Shown in pieces: positions 26,616 through 36,084 of a DNA stretch of 56,550 bases; the stretch's first letter is position 1; each line of letters starts with the position of its first letter. Both the position numbers and the translations under genes were made by a program. The DNA comes from JAWKTM01 sp041399085. GTDB taxonomy: Bacteria; Planctomycetota; Planctomycetia; Pirellulales; Pirellulaceae. Under the pieces are notes generated by a model. That model was given only the letters and a program-made list of their open reading frames with translations. It ran no database searches and was not told the DNA's origin. The stretch is from NCBI GenBank assembly GCA_041399085.1, contig JAWKTM010000046.1, forward strand, positions 1 to 56,550. Reading direction: 5' to 3'.

Positions 26616-27892
26616 TCAACCCGCGATCGCCGGCCATACCTTGAAGATCGCCGTGTAGGCGGCCATTGCCAGCAGCATTAAGAACCCCATTCCGCCTCCG
26701 ATATTCAAAGCCCAACCATTCACATGCTCGCCCATCACATCGCGCCGATTGCAAAGCCACAATAGCGTGCCGGCGACCAGTGAAAGCCAGCACCAGTGGC
26801 GGCTTATTCACGACGATTGCGGCCATCGGTTTGCTGCCACTGGAGATCGTGCTGGGGCGACTCCCTTTTCCCGATCAGCAACACGGCCACCGTGGCCAAA
26901 CGCGGAACCATATCACTGGGCTTACTGCCCAATCCCAGATTGTCCGACAGAATAAAACCGCCGATCATCGAGTTGACGAGGAACGAAGAGTATGCGGCCG
27001 AAAACAGTCCGATGCAAAACACGGCGTGTCCCATCGAACCAAGAAATGGTCAATCCTTGGGCAATGTCCTTCACGGTCTGGATCTCGACTCCCACCAGCG
27101 CGCGTGAAAGCCGTGGACATCAACATGATGAGCGGTGACGCGCCAATCACACTGCCGACGCGTCGAGCAGCCCGTTGGCCATCTCGCGTAAGCCCCAGCC
27201 TTTCTGCCGTACGAGATACGACTGGTAGTAGGCGGCCGTGATCACAAAGGTTGTTCCAGTCAAACCCAGCAGCGAAAGGTCGATCCCCGTCGATTCGCCC
27301 CCGCCGAACAGTTTCCCAACCGGTGGCACGAAGCCCATCAGAAATTCGCCCGGCGCGGGACGCGAGAAGACTAGGTTGATCGCGAACGAAATTAGCATCA
27401 CGGCCACGAACGCCATCATGGAGACGCTCGGCGGCATGACCGCCAGATTGTGGAACAGAAACAGAAAGGCAATCGACAGTGCGTTGAACGCCACGACCAA
27501 ATGTGTGATCTTGAGGTAGGGCACTTGGCTGAGCGGCTTTTCAGATTCTTGAAACGCCGCGTACACACCCAAATTGTTGCCGAATTGAAAGGCTGCCGCG
27601 ATGAAGAACACGCTAATACCAATCAACGCTGAAAGCCAACGTCCGGCACGCTTCTGCGCGTTAAGCGTGCCGGCGGTATCATTGGCCACCGCTCCCAGTT
27701 TAGCCGTAATCATGAACGCCATCATCAGAGCGACGGCCAGCACGATCATCAATTCGGCTGAATCCGTACTTCGCGCCCGGCAGGAACTGGTTGTGATACT
27801 GCCCGGTCCGATCACAACGCACGCCGTAATCAACCCCGGACCGATGCGGTGATACCAGCGGTTGCTGGGTGATGGGATCGCCGCGTTCTCAT
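26616..27892 (-). pseudogene. Nramp-family divalent metal transporter (frameshifted)
   Basis: Reading frames joined from the ATG at 27892 (AAGG 5 bases before): IGPGLITACVVIGPGSITTS (the Nramp DPGN-equivalent first helix), GRWLSALIGISVFFIAAAFQ, FGNNLGVYAAFQ, LSIAFLFLFHNLAVMPPSVS, TFVITAAYYQSYLVRQKGWG, then in other frames GHAVFCIGLFSAAYSSFLVN and SMIGGFILSDNLGLGSKPSD, ending IFKVWPAIAG. About eleven membrane helices are expected. The first-helix motif is IGPG, as in the large planctomycete group, instead of DPGN, so metal specificity is uncertain. At least four frame changes, clustered after residue 270. Confidence 0.7.
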
Positions 27893-27964
27893 GGTTGCCT
27901 TGGCTGCGGAATGCTCCGATGGGGACGATTGCCAGACGGCCGGCGGAGTTCACGGCGTTCTTGT

Positions 27965-28909
27965 TCACGAGCCTCGATCACTAAACATGGCAAGGTTGCG
28001 TTGGTTACTGGCCCCAGCACGTGTTGAACTTTCCAGCCATTCGCGACACAAGTCAGGCCAAGCCGAGGCGCCCGGCATATTTTTAGCCAAACCCAAGCCA
28101 TGACGCCCTTTCTCAAAGATGTGCAACTCAGCCGGCACGCCAGCTCTCACACAACTCATATAAAATTGGACAGAATTCTCAGGCGGCACGACTTTGTCTT
28201 CGGTTGTATGCCACAAAAATACAGGGGCGTTTCTTTGGTGACCTGTCATCGTTCGAGAATTGCTGGATCAGTTCGGCCGGCGCGTCGGCTCTAACAGATT
28301 TCGTTGCGACCCCATGTGCGTGTACGGTTGGTCGAAGGCAATGCCAGAGTGACAGCAAGGATCGAAAAATCAGGCGGAGCCGGCGCGTTGAATGGGGTCG
28401 TCCGAATCGGTATTGCCACCGTCAAAGTGAGTTGTCACGGTCGACGCAAGATGGCCGCCGGCAGAAAGCCCATGACGCCGATTCGTTGCGGATCTACGGC
28501 AAACTCTTGGCTCCTTGCCGGACTGTGCGGATGGCTCGTTGTGCGTCTTGCATTGGGGCCGGATGTCCATAGCCTTTGCCGCGATGGCGATAATCACAAA
28601 TGAAAGCCGCGACGCCGAACGAATTAAGCCACTGGGCCATTTCGTGGCCCTCGTGTCCCATCGCCAGTCCGCCGTAGCCGCCGCCTGGACAAACGACGAC
28701 GGCCGCTCCGTTGGCATTGGATTCCGGCAGATAGATGATCAGAGTCGGCTTGTCCTTGTCCGCTTCGCCAACCGCTCCCGGCTTTTTGGCCAGAGCAACT
28801 CGGTGCGTTCGGCCGCGAGCGATTCCGTTAAGAAAAAACTCGCGATCACAACTCCGAACCAACCAGCCCATCCACACGGCTTCCGCCAACTCAGCCAACC
28901 GTTCGACAT
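27965..28909 (-). pseudogene. Secreted alpha/beta-hydrolase esterase (frameshifted)
   Basis: From ATG 28909 (after GGGAAGGGA) a signal peptide is visible (GWFGVVIASFFLTESLAA). Further segments: KPTLIIYLPESNANGAAVVV, CPGGGYGGLAMGHEGHEMAQ with the oxyanion region, VAAFICDYRHRGKGYGHPAP, the nucleophile elbow SAGGHLAST (GFSAGG after restoring a T near 28,460) and VPPENSVQFYMSCVRAGVPA, EKGRHGLGLAKNMPGASAWP with the catalytic-type His. This matches the BD-FAE/acetylxylan-esterase-like group of planctomycetes that deacetylates plant or algal polysaccharides; substrate is an inference. At least four frame changes; the true C-terminus is unclear. Confidence 0.7.
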
Positions 28910-29180
28910 GTTCGTCCCTTCCCAGTTGCGTGACTCGATGCAGGAACAGGTCATGCCTAACAGACCGAATCAAAGAGCGCAACGAAACTGGCCAGCACCG
29001 TGCGGGTGAGCGTTTCTCGAAACCGATCTCCGAGCCGGTGCCGGCCGCTCTGCCTTGTCGGAGCTTTCATTCCGCCGGCCGATCGGATTGCACTTTGGCC
29101 GTTGACAGCGAAAATGTGAAGCCTTTCGGCGGATACAGTCCGGCCGTTCGGATACGCGAAAGCAGAAGAGGCGGAGCGAC

Positions 29181-30713
29181 ATGAATACCAACGGGTGCGA
29201 CAAGAGCGATCGAATCGAAGGGCGACTTGGCCACCGACGAGGCTCGCCCGAGTTTGTGGACGGCAGCGCGGTCGAGCGAAGATTGGCTGGCCGTGTGGTT
29301 GGGCGGTCTGCTGTTGGCCGCGGTAACGGCTTCGGTCTTTGTGGCAATCGGGACGAACGATACCGAAACGCGTGCGGTCGCGGAAACTGCAAAGTCGAGC
29401 GACGATGCGTCGGGCGAAGCGGTGTCGCCGAAGGCTGACTCGGAATCGGCGCCCGAGGAGAAGCCGAAGCCGGTCGAGAGTCCGCTGAAGCCTTGGGTCG
29501 GTAAGCCGGGAAAATGGAGCAGCAATCCGCTGGAGTCGCTGTATCCGAAGGAGAAGAAGCCGGCTTGGGGCACCTACGGCGCGTTTTTGATCTCGCTGGT
29601 GCTGTTCGCGGTTGGCAGCCAAGTGATGGGGCGGTCGGCGGTGAAGTTCGCTCTGGGCTTTCCCGTCGTATTCTTGCTGGCGATCGTGGCCTATGTGCTG
29701 GCAGGGCAGGAAGTCGTGAGCCATTACAACTTGGAGTACGCGTTGTGGGCGTTGGTCGTCGGTTTGCTTATTAACGCTTACGATCAGCACTCCGGCATTC
29801 GTGAAGCCGGCCGTGCGGACCGAGTTTTTCATCAAGACGGGATTGGTGTTGCTGGGCGCGGAAGTGCTGCTGAGTCAGCTTGTAGCGTTGGGCTTGCCGG
29901 GCGTGTTTGTCGCCTGGGTGGTAACGCCGATTGTGTTGATTAGCACCTACGTGTTCGGACAGCGAGTGCTGAAGATCGAATCGAATTCGCTGAACATGGT
30001 GATCTCGGCGGACATGTCGGTGTGCGGCGTGTCGGCGGCGATCGCAACCGCGGCGGCTTGCAAGGCGAAGAAGGAAGAGCTGTCGTTGGCGATCGGCATG
30101 TCGTTGTCATTTACCGTGGTGATGATGGTGGTGATGCCGGTGTTGATTCGGCTGTTCGGTATCGACGACATCCTAGGCGGCGCGTGGATGGGCGGCACCA
30201 TCGACTCGACCGGCGCCGTGGCGGCCGCCGGCGCGGCGTTGGGCGAGGACGCTTTGAAGGTGGCCGCGACCGTGAAAATGATTCAGAACATTTTGATTGG
30301 CGTCGTGGCGTTCGGTGTGGCCGTGTATTGGGTGACGTGCGTCGAGCCGAATTCCGGCGCTCCGGCCGGGCGCGAGCGAGATTTGGTATCGCTTTCCGAA
30401 GTTCGTGTTGGGTTTCGTCGCGGCGTCGATCGTCTTCTCCTTGCTGTTTTCCTATCATGAGTCCGGCCCGGATGTCACGAAGGCCGTGACGAACGTGACC
30501 AAGACGTTTCGTGGCTGGTTCTTCTGCTTGGCGTTTGTCAGCATCGGACTGGAGACGCGGGTGCGCGAGTTGATGTCGCGGATGGAAGGGGGCAAGCCGT
30601 TGGTGCTGTATCTGTGTGGCCAAACGCTGAACGTGTTGCTAACGTTGGCGATGGCCTACGTGATGTTCAACGTGTTGTTTCGCGAACGTGTGATGCAGTT
30701 GTTCGAATCATGA
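29181..30713 (+). CDS. YeiH/UPF0324 family putative sulfate exporter (frameshifted)
   Basis: ATG 29181 follows GGAGCGAC. Frame changes near 29,225, 29,795 and 30,390 must be crossed; net length is a multiple of three. The result is an unusually long member: a membrane helix WLAVWLGGLLLAAVTASVFV, a charged linker, then the conserved core VKPAVRTEFFIKTGLVLLGA, SADMSVCGVSAAIATAAACK, GTIDSTGAVAAAGAALGEDA and KTFRGWFFCLAFVSIGLETR, ending near RVMQLFES. About 11 membrane helices. Family members are proposed exporters of sulfate or taurine breakdown products; the actual substrate is unproven. Codon breaks rather than lost residues suggest read errors. Confidence 0.75.
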
Positions 30714-30746
30714 GCGGAACGATGAAATCCAGCGACTAACCGACAG

Positions 30747-30780
30747 CCGTCGCGGCTTTGCGAGATCGGGCTCGCGACGG
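30747..30780 (+). terminator. Possible hairpin after the YeiH-type gene
   Basis: CCGTCGCG (30747-30754) and CGCGACGG (30773-30780) are perfectly complementary with an 18-base loop, 33 bases after the stop. No T-run follows, so termination is only a guess. Confidence 0.35.
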
Positions 30781-31070
30781 GCGCTCGACGCCGGTTGCTT
30801 TGGCGAGGTTGGCCCAAGCTAATGGCGGCGTTCGCGGTGATCGCCTTCGTCTGGCTGGTTTGCTGCCGATTTGTGGAAGTCAGCCAGCGTTGCGCGGCGG
30901 CTGGATGCCGAAGCGGCTCGCGGCATTGATGGTGGGGCGATGTTCTACACTGAGTTGGAAATGGCGGATGAACTGATTCGGCGGCCGGATCGACGCTGAG
31001 TGACTCGTTCGGTTCGGACAAGAACCGCGGCGATCATCGGGCCACGTCGGGTGTCTTCAAGCCGCTGAGG

Positions 31071-31139
31071 CTCACGTCGTTGAACGCACGGGCCTCACGT
31101 CGTTGAACGCACGGGCCTCACGTCGTTGAACGACCGGGA
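31071..31139. repeat. 23-base tandem repeat (3 copies)
   Basis: Two identical copies of CTCACGTCGTTGAACGCACG plus GGC (31071-31093 and 31094-31116) and a third differing in its last bases (31117-31139). It ends about 55 bases before the mtnB start and contains the ACGTCGTTGA motif in each unit. Confidence 0.85.
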
Positions 31140-31193
31140 AGGTGTGATAGACTTTGGCTTTTCCGCTTCCCTCGGCCTGGATTCGTTGGTCCC

Positions 31194-31937
31194 ATGAAGC
31201 CCGATTTGATTTCCAATTTGGCGGTCGCGACGGCCTCGGCTACTTGTTCCACGAATGGCGATACAGCGCCGCTAACGGGTCCGCTGACCGGTTGCGAAAC
31301 GGCGGTCGATGGACTGCGCGATTTCGGGCGGATGGCTTGGCAGCGCGGGTGGTCGTTGGGCACCAGCAGCAACTACAGCGTCGTCGCCAGCCGTGATCCA
31401 CTGGAGCTGATCGTGACGGCCAGCGGCATGGACAAGGGCCATTTGCAACGCGGCGATTTCGTGCGAGTCGGAGACGATTGCCGGCCGACGGTCGACGGCC
31501 AACCGAAATCTTCAGCCGAGACTTGGCTGCACGTGATTGCGGCTCGCCAGCCCGAAATCGGCGCCGTGCTTCACACGCATTCGATTTGGAGCACGCTGCT
31601 TTCGGACTTCTTCTTCGACCAAGGCGGCTTTGAAATCGAAGGCTACGAGATGCTCAAGGGATTGGCCGGCATCACGACTCACGAAACTTCGATTTGGGTC
31701 GACGTGTTCGACAATACGCAAGACATTCCGGCCTTGGCCGAAAGCGTTGCCGAGCGATTCGACAACGCCGAGCGACCGTTGCGGCATGGCTATTTGATTC
31801 GCCGTCACGGGCTGTACACCTGGGGCCGCGATCTGGCCGAGGCGCGGCGGCACATTGAGATCTTTGAGTTTCTGTTCGAGTGCGTCGCGCGGCGTTTGAT
31901 GTTGACAGGCCAGTTGCCGGTCGGCGCGGCGGTATAA
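31194..31937 (+). CDS. mtnB: Methylthioribulose-1-phosphate dehydratase
   Basis: MtnB removes water from 5-methylthioribulose 1-phosphate in methionine salvage. The 247-residue protein is a class II aldolase/adducin fold. WSLGTSSNYSVV and ELIVTASGMDKGHLQRGDFV fit the N-terminal phosphate-binding region; GAVLHTHSIWSTLLS holds the HTH zinc ligands and YLIRRHGLYTWGRDLAEARR the third histidine and the substrate loop. The name is supported by the following mtnD and mtnC. It begins the operon mtnB-mtnD-mtnC-kinase; the gap to mtnD is 56 bases. Confidence 0.9.
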   Translation: MKPDLISNLAVATASATCSTNGDTAPLTGPLTGCETAVDGLRDFGRMAWQRGWSLGTSSNYSVVASRDPLELIVTASGMDKGHLQRGDFVRVGDDCRPTVDGQPKSSAETWLHVIAARQPEIGAVLHTHSIWSTLLSDFFFDQGGFEIEGYEMLKGLAGITTHETSIWVDVFDNTQDIPALAESVAERFDNAERPLRHGYLIRRHGLYTWGRDLAEARRHIEIFEFLFECVARRLMLTGQLPVGAAV

Positions 31938-31993
31938 CGCTCGCGGGTCTGTTTTCTTTTCCCACATGCCTACTTGCCACAGAGGATTTCCAC

Positions 31994-32575
31994 ATGGCAG
32001 TCGTTCATATTCAGGACGATAACCGTCAGATTACCGATCCCGATGCGATTCGCGAGTTTCTGGAACCGTTCGGCATTTGGTACGAACGTTGGGATGTCGA
32101 AGGACGTTTGGGCGCCGAGGCGACGAACGACGAGATTCTGGCGACCTACGAGCCCGAGATCGATCGGCTGAAGCAACGCGGCGGGTTCGTCACGGCGGAC
32201 GTGATCAACGTTTCGCCCGAGACGCCGGGCTTGGACGCGATGCTGGAGAAATTCAACAAGGAACACACGCACAGCGACGATGAAGTGCGGTTCACGGTCA
32301 AGGGCAGCGGTGTGTTTCATATTCATCCGTCGAACGGGCCGGTGTTCGGCGTGCAAGTCGAGTCGGGCGATTTGATTAACGTGCCGGCGGGCGTGCGACA
32401 CTGGTTCGACTTGTGCAGCGACCGCACGATCCGCTGCATTCGGTTGTTCGTCGATCCGTCGGGCTGGGCGCCGTTGTACGTGGACGATCCGGTGCACGCA
32501 GGCTACCAGCCGCTCTGCTTCGGGCCGAACTATTTGCCCGCCGCCAAGGGATTCGATTCGGTGGTGAAGCCGTGA
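31994..32575 (+). CDS. mtnD: Acireductone dioxygenase
   Basis: A 193-residue cupin enzyme that splits the acireductone from MtnC with O2, giving the methionine precursor keto acid and formate (Fe form) or other products (Ni form). The metal ligands are visible: EHTHSDDEVRFTV (H-x-H-x4-E) and later VRHWFDLCSD with the fourth histidine. ATG 31994 follows AGAGGA. Its stop overlaps the GTG of mtnC (GTGA), so translation is coupled. Confidence 0.95.
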   Translation: MAVVHIQDDNRQITDPDAIREFLEPFGIWYERWDVEGRLGAEATNDEILATYEPEIDRLKQRGGFVTADVINVSPETPGLDAMLEKFNKEHTHSDDEVRFTVKGSGVFHIHPSNGPVFGVQVESGDLINVPAGVRHWFDLCSDRTIRCIRLFVDPSGWAPLYVDDPVHAGYQPLCFGPNYLPAAKGFDSVVKP

Positions 32576-33348
32576 TCGAGTTCGACGGTCGCGGCATCTT
32601 GCTGGATATCGAAGGAACCACGTCGTCCGTCAGCTTCGTGTACGACGTGATGTTTCCGTTCGTGCGCCGCGAGCTGGAACCGTATCTGGAAACGCACTGG
32701 GGCGAGTCCGATTTGGCTGCCGCGTGCGACCAAATCGCGCGAGACGCGGGGCACGATTCGCTGGACGCGTGGGCGACGGAAGCGAGCGGCGCGGCCGATG
32801 ACGTCGAGCCCGCAGCCGCTCAGCGGAAGCTCGTCGCCAGCGAAGTCGCTCGCCTGATGGACGGCGACGTGAAGGCGACTGGCCTTAAACAACTGCAGGG
32901 GCTGATCTGGCGAGACGGTTTCGAGAGCGGCGAGCTGCTGGCTCATGTTTATGACGACGTGCCACCGGCGCTCGAGCGGTGGCGTTTGGCCGGCATCACG
33001 ATGCGGATTTATTCGTCGGGCAGCGTGCAAGCGCAGAAGCTGTTCTTCGGACACACGACGGCGGGCAATCTGCTGCATTATTTCAGCGGCCATGACGACA
33101 CCACGACTGGCGGTAAGAAGGAAGCCGCAAGCTATCGGCGCATCACGGCGGATTACGACATGCCGGCCGAAGAGCTGTTGTTTCTGAGCGATGTGCCGGC
33201 CGAGCTGGACGCGGCTCGCGAAGCGGGTTTGCACACGGCGTTGGTCGTGCGTTCGCCGGATGCGGCGGAGCTCTCGCGATCGGCCGCGAACGGGCATCCG
33301 GTGATTCGCTCGTTCGATGAAATCAACGTCATTCCAACCGGGAACTAG
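32572..33348 (+). CDS. mtnC: Enolase-phosphatase E1
   Basis: MtnC enolises and dephosphorylates 2,3-diketo-5-methylthio-1-phosphopentane. The 258-residue HAD protein starts from GTG 32572, inside the mtnD stop (GTGA). HAD motif I is ILLDIEGTTSSVSFVYDVMF, a hallmark of the family (DIEGTT), the cap domain has LQGLIWRDGFESGEL, motif II is IYSSGSVQAQK and motif IV LLFLSDVPAELDAAREAGL. The tight overlap with mtnD and 6-base gap to the kinase fit one operon. Confidence 0.94.
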   Translation: MIEFDGRGILLDIEGTTSSVSFVYDVMFPFVRRELEPYLETHWGESDLAAACDQIARDAGHDSLDAWATEASGAADDVEPAAAQRKLVASEVARLMDGDVKATGLKQLQGLIWRDGFESGELLAHVYDDVPPALERWRLAGITMRIYSSGSVQAQKLFFGHTTAGNLLHYFSGHDDTTTGGKKEAASYRRITADYDMPAEELLFLSDVPAELDAAREAGLHTALVVRSPDAAELSRSAANGHPVIRSFDEINVIPTGN

Positions 33349-33354
33349 GAACTC

Positions 33355-34854
33355 ATGAGCAACGGGACGGGACAAGTTTATTTGGCGGTCGACTTGGGCG
33401 CTTCCAGCGGCCGAGTTCTGGCGGGTTCGTTCGACGGCAGCCGCATTACGCTGGAGGAAGTGCATCGCTTTGACAACGGCGGCGTTTATGTGGGCGAGCG
33501 ATTGTACTGGAATCTGTTGGGATTATGGGAACAAGTGAAGGGCGGTCTGCGGCGTGCTCGCGAGCAGTTCGGGCCGCGCGTGGCCAGCGTCGGTGTGGAT
33601 ACGTGGGGTGTTGATTTCGGGTTGCTTGGCCGCGACGACGAGCTGCTCAGTCCGCCGCGTCACTATCGCGATCGCCGCACGGCCGGCATTTTGGATCGGG
33701 CGTTCGAGCGTGTGAGCCGCGAGGAAATCTTCGCGTCCAGCGGCTTGCAGTTCATGGAGTTCAACACGCTGTACCAATTGCTGGCGATGCGCGAACAGAA
33801 CTCGTCGGTGCTCGAAGCCGCCCAGTCGTTCATGATGATTCCGGATTTGTTCCACTGGCTGATGACTGGCGAGAAGGCCAACGAGTTCAGCAATGCGACG
33901 ACCACGCAGTTCTTCAACCCGGCGACCGGGGAGTGGGCCAAGTCGTTGTTAGAGCGATTCGATCTGCCGACGAATATTTTGCAGCCGATCGTCCCGCCGG
34001 GAACGAAGCTCGGCAAGCTGCAACGGCAAGTAGCCGAGGAGACCGGCCTGTCGGATGTCCAAGTGGTGCTGCCCGGCACGCACGATACGGCCAGTGCCGT
34101 GATGGCGGTGCCGACGGCGAGCCCGCCGAGCGCTCAGCCCGATTGGTGTTATATCAGCAGCGGAACGTGGTCGCTGATGGGCGTCGAGACACCGGGGCCG
34201 GTGATTAACGACCAGTGCCGACAATACAACTTTACGAACGAAGGCGGCGTGGGCGGCACGATCCGATTGCTGAAGAACATCGGCGGACTGTGGCTGGTGC
34301 AGCAGTCGCGACGATCCTGGAGCATGGCGGGCCGCGACTACGGGTGGACCGAGTTGGTGCGGATGGCCGAGAAGGCGCCGCCGTTGCGATCGCTGATCGA
34401 TCCCGACCACGCGGATTTTGTCGCTCCGGTCGACATGCCGACGGCGATTCGCGAGTACTGCAGCCGCACGGGTCAGCCCGCACCGAACAGCGAAGGGGCG
34501 ATCGTCCGCACGGCGCTGGAAAGCTTGGCGCTGCGATATCGCATGGTACTGGGCTGGCTCGAGCAACTGACCGGCGGACGTATCGAAACGATTCACATCG
34601 TCGGCGGCGGCTCGATCAACCAACTGCTGAATCAGATGACCGCCGACGCCTGTAATCGGCGCGTCGTCGCCGGTCCGGTCGAAGCGACGGCGATCGGCAA
34701 CGTGATGATGCAAGTCGTGGCATCAGGCGGCATCGGTTCGATCGCCGAAGCCCGCGAAGTGATCCGCCGCAGCTTCGACGTAACCGAATTCACACCGCAA
34801 AACCCCACGCCCTGGGACGAAGCCTTCGGCCGCTTTGGGCGGTTGGTGGGGTGA
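33355..34854 (+). CDS. Rhamnulokinase-family (FGGY) sugar kinase in the mtn operon
   Basis: A 499-residue FGGY kinase, most like RhaB. LAVDLGASSGRVLAGSFD (phosphate 1), VASVGVDTWGVDFGLL, RDRRTAGILDRAF, TTTQFFNPATGEWAKSLLER, VLPGTHDTASAVMAVP, WCYISSGTWSLMGVE and HIVGGGSINQLLNQMTAD (adenosine motif) are all in place. RhaB phosphorylates L-rhamnulose on O1. There is no rhamnose isomerase, aldolase or transporter nearby; instead it starts 6 bases after mtnC with TAGGAAC as ribosome-binding site. That position suggests action on a methylthio- or deoxy-ketopentose, but this is inference; simple relocation of a rhamnose gene is the alternative. Confidence 0.85.
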   Translation: MSNGTGQVYLAVDLGASSGRVLAGSFDGSRITLEEVHRFDNGGVYVGERLYWNLLGLWEQVKGGLRRAREQFGPRVASVGVDTWGVDFGLLGRDDELLSPPRHYRDRRTAGILDRAFERVSREEIFASSGLQFMEFNTLYQLLAMREQNSSVLEAAQSFMMIPDLFHWLMTGEKANEFSNATTTQFFNPATGEWAKSLLERFDLPTNILQPIVPPGTKLGKLQRQVAEETGLSDVQVVLPGTHDTASAVMAVPTASPPSAQPDWCYISSGTWSLMGVETPGPVINDQCRQYNFTNEGGVGGTIRLLKNIGGLWLVQQSRRSWSMAGRDYGWTELVRMAEKAPPLRSLIDPDHADFVAPVDMPTAIREYCSRTGQPAPNSEGAIVRTALESLALRYRMVLGWLEQLTGGRIETIHIVGGGSINQLLNQMTADACNRRVVAGPVEATAIGNVMMQVVASGGIGSIAEAREVIRRSFDVTEFTPQNPTPWDEAFGRFGRLVG

Positions 34855-35000
34855 TTGTTCATCTTGGCTGGATTGTTCCATCCTACGTCGGCGAACCCAA
34901 GTGCCGCTTTTCCAACAAACGCGTCATTGTGTTGGGATTTGGGTTCGAGCGCGCTGCGGTCGTTTGCCGTTTCGGTGCGGAACTCACTAAAATTGCAAAC

Positions 35001-35028
35001 TTGACTTTCCGTTCAGGTGGCATATTTT
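35001..35028 (+). promoter_or_regulatory. Candidate promoter of the AbiE-like module
   Basis: TTGACT (35001) and TATTTT (35023) with 16 bases between. Transcription would begin a few bases before the ATG at 35037, leaving almost no leader; the AAGGA directly touches the start codon, so a leaderless transcript is possible. Confidence 0.5.
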
Positions 35029-35036
35029 AGTAAGGA

Positions 35037-36083
35037 ATGAAACCGCCTACTGAAGCACAAGCTGTTCCGCTAGTCATTGACCTGCTGTCGGACTTTCTGG
35101 CTATCCCGCCCGCGAGTGTCGATGTTCGCTCTCGCGGTTCGAGCGGTGACATCGGTTCGGCGATTAGTGTGGCGGGATATCAGTTCATTTCGGACTACAA
35201 GCCCCAAGCGTCCACGGCCGCCGTGTCGCAAGCGATCGAATCGCTGCAACGAAGTGACAATCCGGACGGTGCTATCCGATTAGTGGTCGTTCCCTTCATG
35301 GGTGACGCCGGGCGCGGCCTATGCGATCGCGCCGAGGTTTCCTGGCTTGACCTAAGCGGCAACGCACGCGTTTTCGCACCCGGATTGCGGATTCAGGTTG
35401 AAGGCCGACCTAACAAGTTCGTACAGCGCGGTCGCCCGCCCAATGTTTTTGCTCCGAAGAGTTCGCGAGTCGCGCGCCAGCTATTGCTGCATCCGCGGCG
35501 TTTTCAGACGCAAGCGGAACTCGCTCGCGAAACGGGGCTCGGCGATGGCTACGTTAGCAAGATTGCCAACCGACTGAAGCAGCAGCAGTATCTGGAAACG
35601 GATGATACGCGGGCTGTTCGGCCAGCGAACCCCGACCTGATGCTCGACGCCTGGGCGGAAGCCTATGACTTTCAGCATCATCGAATTCTGGCGGGACACG
35701 TACCCGCGCGATCAGGTTTCGAGTTGCTGGAACTGGTCGGACGGAGTTTGACGGTCGCGAATGATCGTCCTCTCTGGGCGGCGACCGGTTTGGCTGCCGC
35801 ATGGCTCTACACCGAATTTGCCACCTTCCGGCTGGCGACGTTTTACCTTGCGGCGATGCCAGCGCGAAGCCTTCTCGATCAGATAGGTTTCGTGGAGGAA
35901 ACACGCGGAGCGAATCTTTGGTTCGTGCTTCCGGATGACGACGGGGTTTTCCAAGCCAGTCGACTCGAAGGCGAAATTCGGTGCGTTAGTCCACTTCAAG
36001 CTTATTTGGATCTCAAGGGGCATCCCGAGCGGGCGAATGATGCCGCGGCCGAACTCCGGCGACAGCGACTTACCTGGAGTTGA
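35037..36083 (+). CDS. AbiEi-like protein: possible PD-(D/E)XK-like N-domain plus winged helix
   Basis: A 348-residue protein with three parts. Residues 1-125 look like a restriction-endonuclease-like fold: GYQFISDYKPQAS with Asp53-Tyr54-Lys55 in [DE]xK form after Asp38, then IRLVVVPFMGDAGRGLCDRA and EVSWLDLSGNARVF. Residues 140-205 are a winged helix (SSRVARQLLLHPRRFQTQAE, TGLGDGYVSKIANRLKQQQY). Residues 205-348 resemble the C-terminal part of AbiEi-type antitoxins (ATGLAAAWLYTEF, RCVSPLQAYLDLKGHPERAN). The next gene is a nucleotidyltransferase one base away, the usual AbiEi-AbiEii order. It probably represses the operon and neutralises its partner; whether the N-domain cuts DNA is unknown. 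GC is visibly lower than in the flanking genes. Confidence 0.65.
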   Translation: MKPPTEAQAVPLVIDLLSDFLAIPPASVDVRSRGSSGDIGSAISVAGYQFISDYKPQASTAAVSQAIESLQRSDNPDGAIRLVVVPFMGDAGRGLCDRAEVSWLDLSGNARVFAPGLRIQVEGRPNKFVQRGRPPNVFAPKSSRVARQLLLHPRRFQTQAELARETGLGDGYVSKIANRLKQQQYLETDDTRAVRPANPDLMLDAWAEAYDFQHHRILAGHVPARSGFELLELVGRSLTVANDRPLWAATGLAAAWLYTEFATFRLATFYLAAMPARSLLDQIGFVEETRGANLWFVLPDDDGVFQASRLEGEIRCVSPLQAYLDLKGHPERANDAAAELRRQRLTWS

Positions 36084-36084
36084 A

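Larger units (their letters stand above)
30714..31193. other. Intergenic region before the methionine-salvage operon
   Basis: About 480 bases without a gene. It holds a possible hairpin (30747-30780), a 23-base tandem repeat (31071-31139) and the leader of mtnB. No clear promoter pair was noticed. Confidence 0.5.

Noticed and set aside
28957..29835. Minus-strand open frame of about 290 codons
   Set aside because: Shadow of the YeiH-type gene; Arg-rich, no recognisable domains.
33355..34854. Rhamnose catabolic cluster
   Set aside because: Only the kinase is present; no isomerase, aldolase or transporter nearby, and it is fused to the mtn operon.
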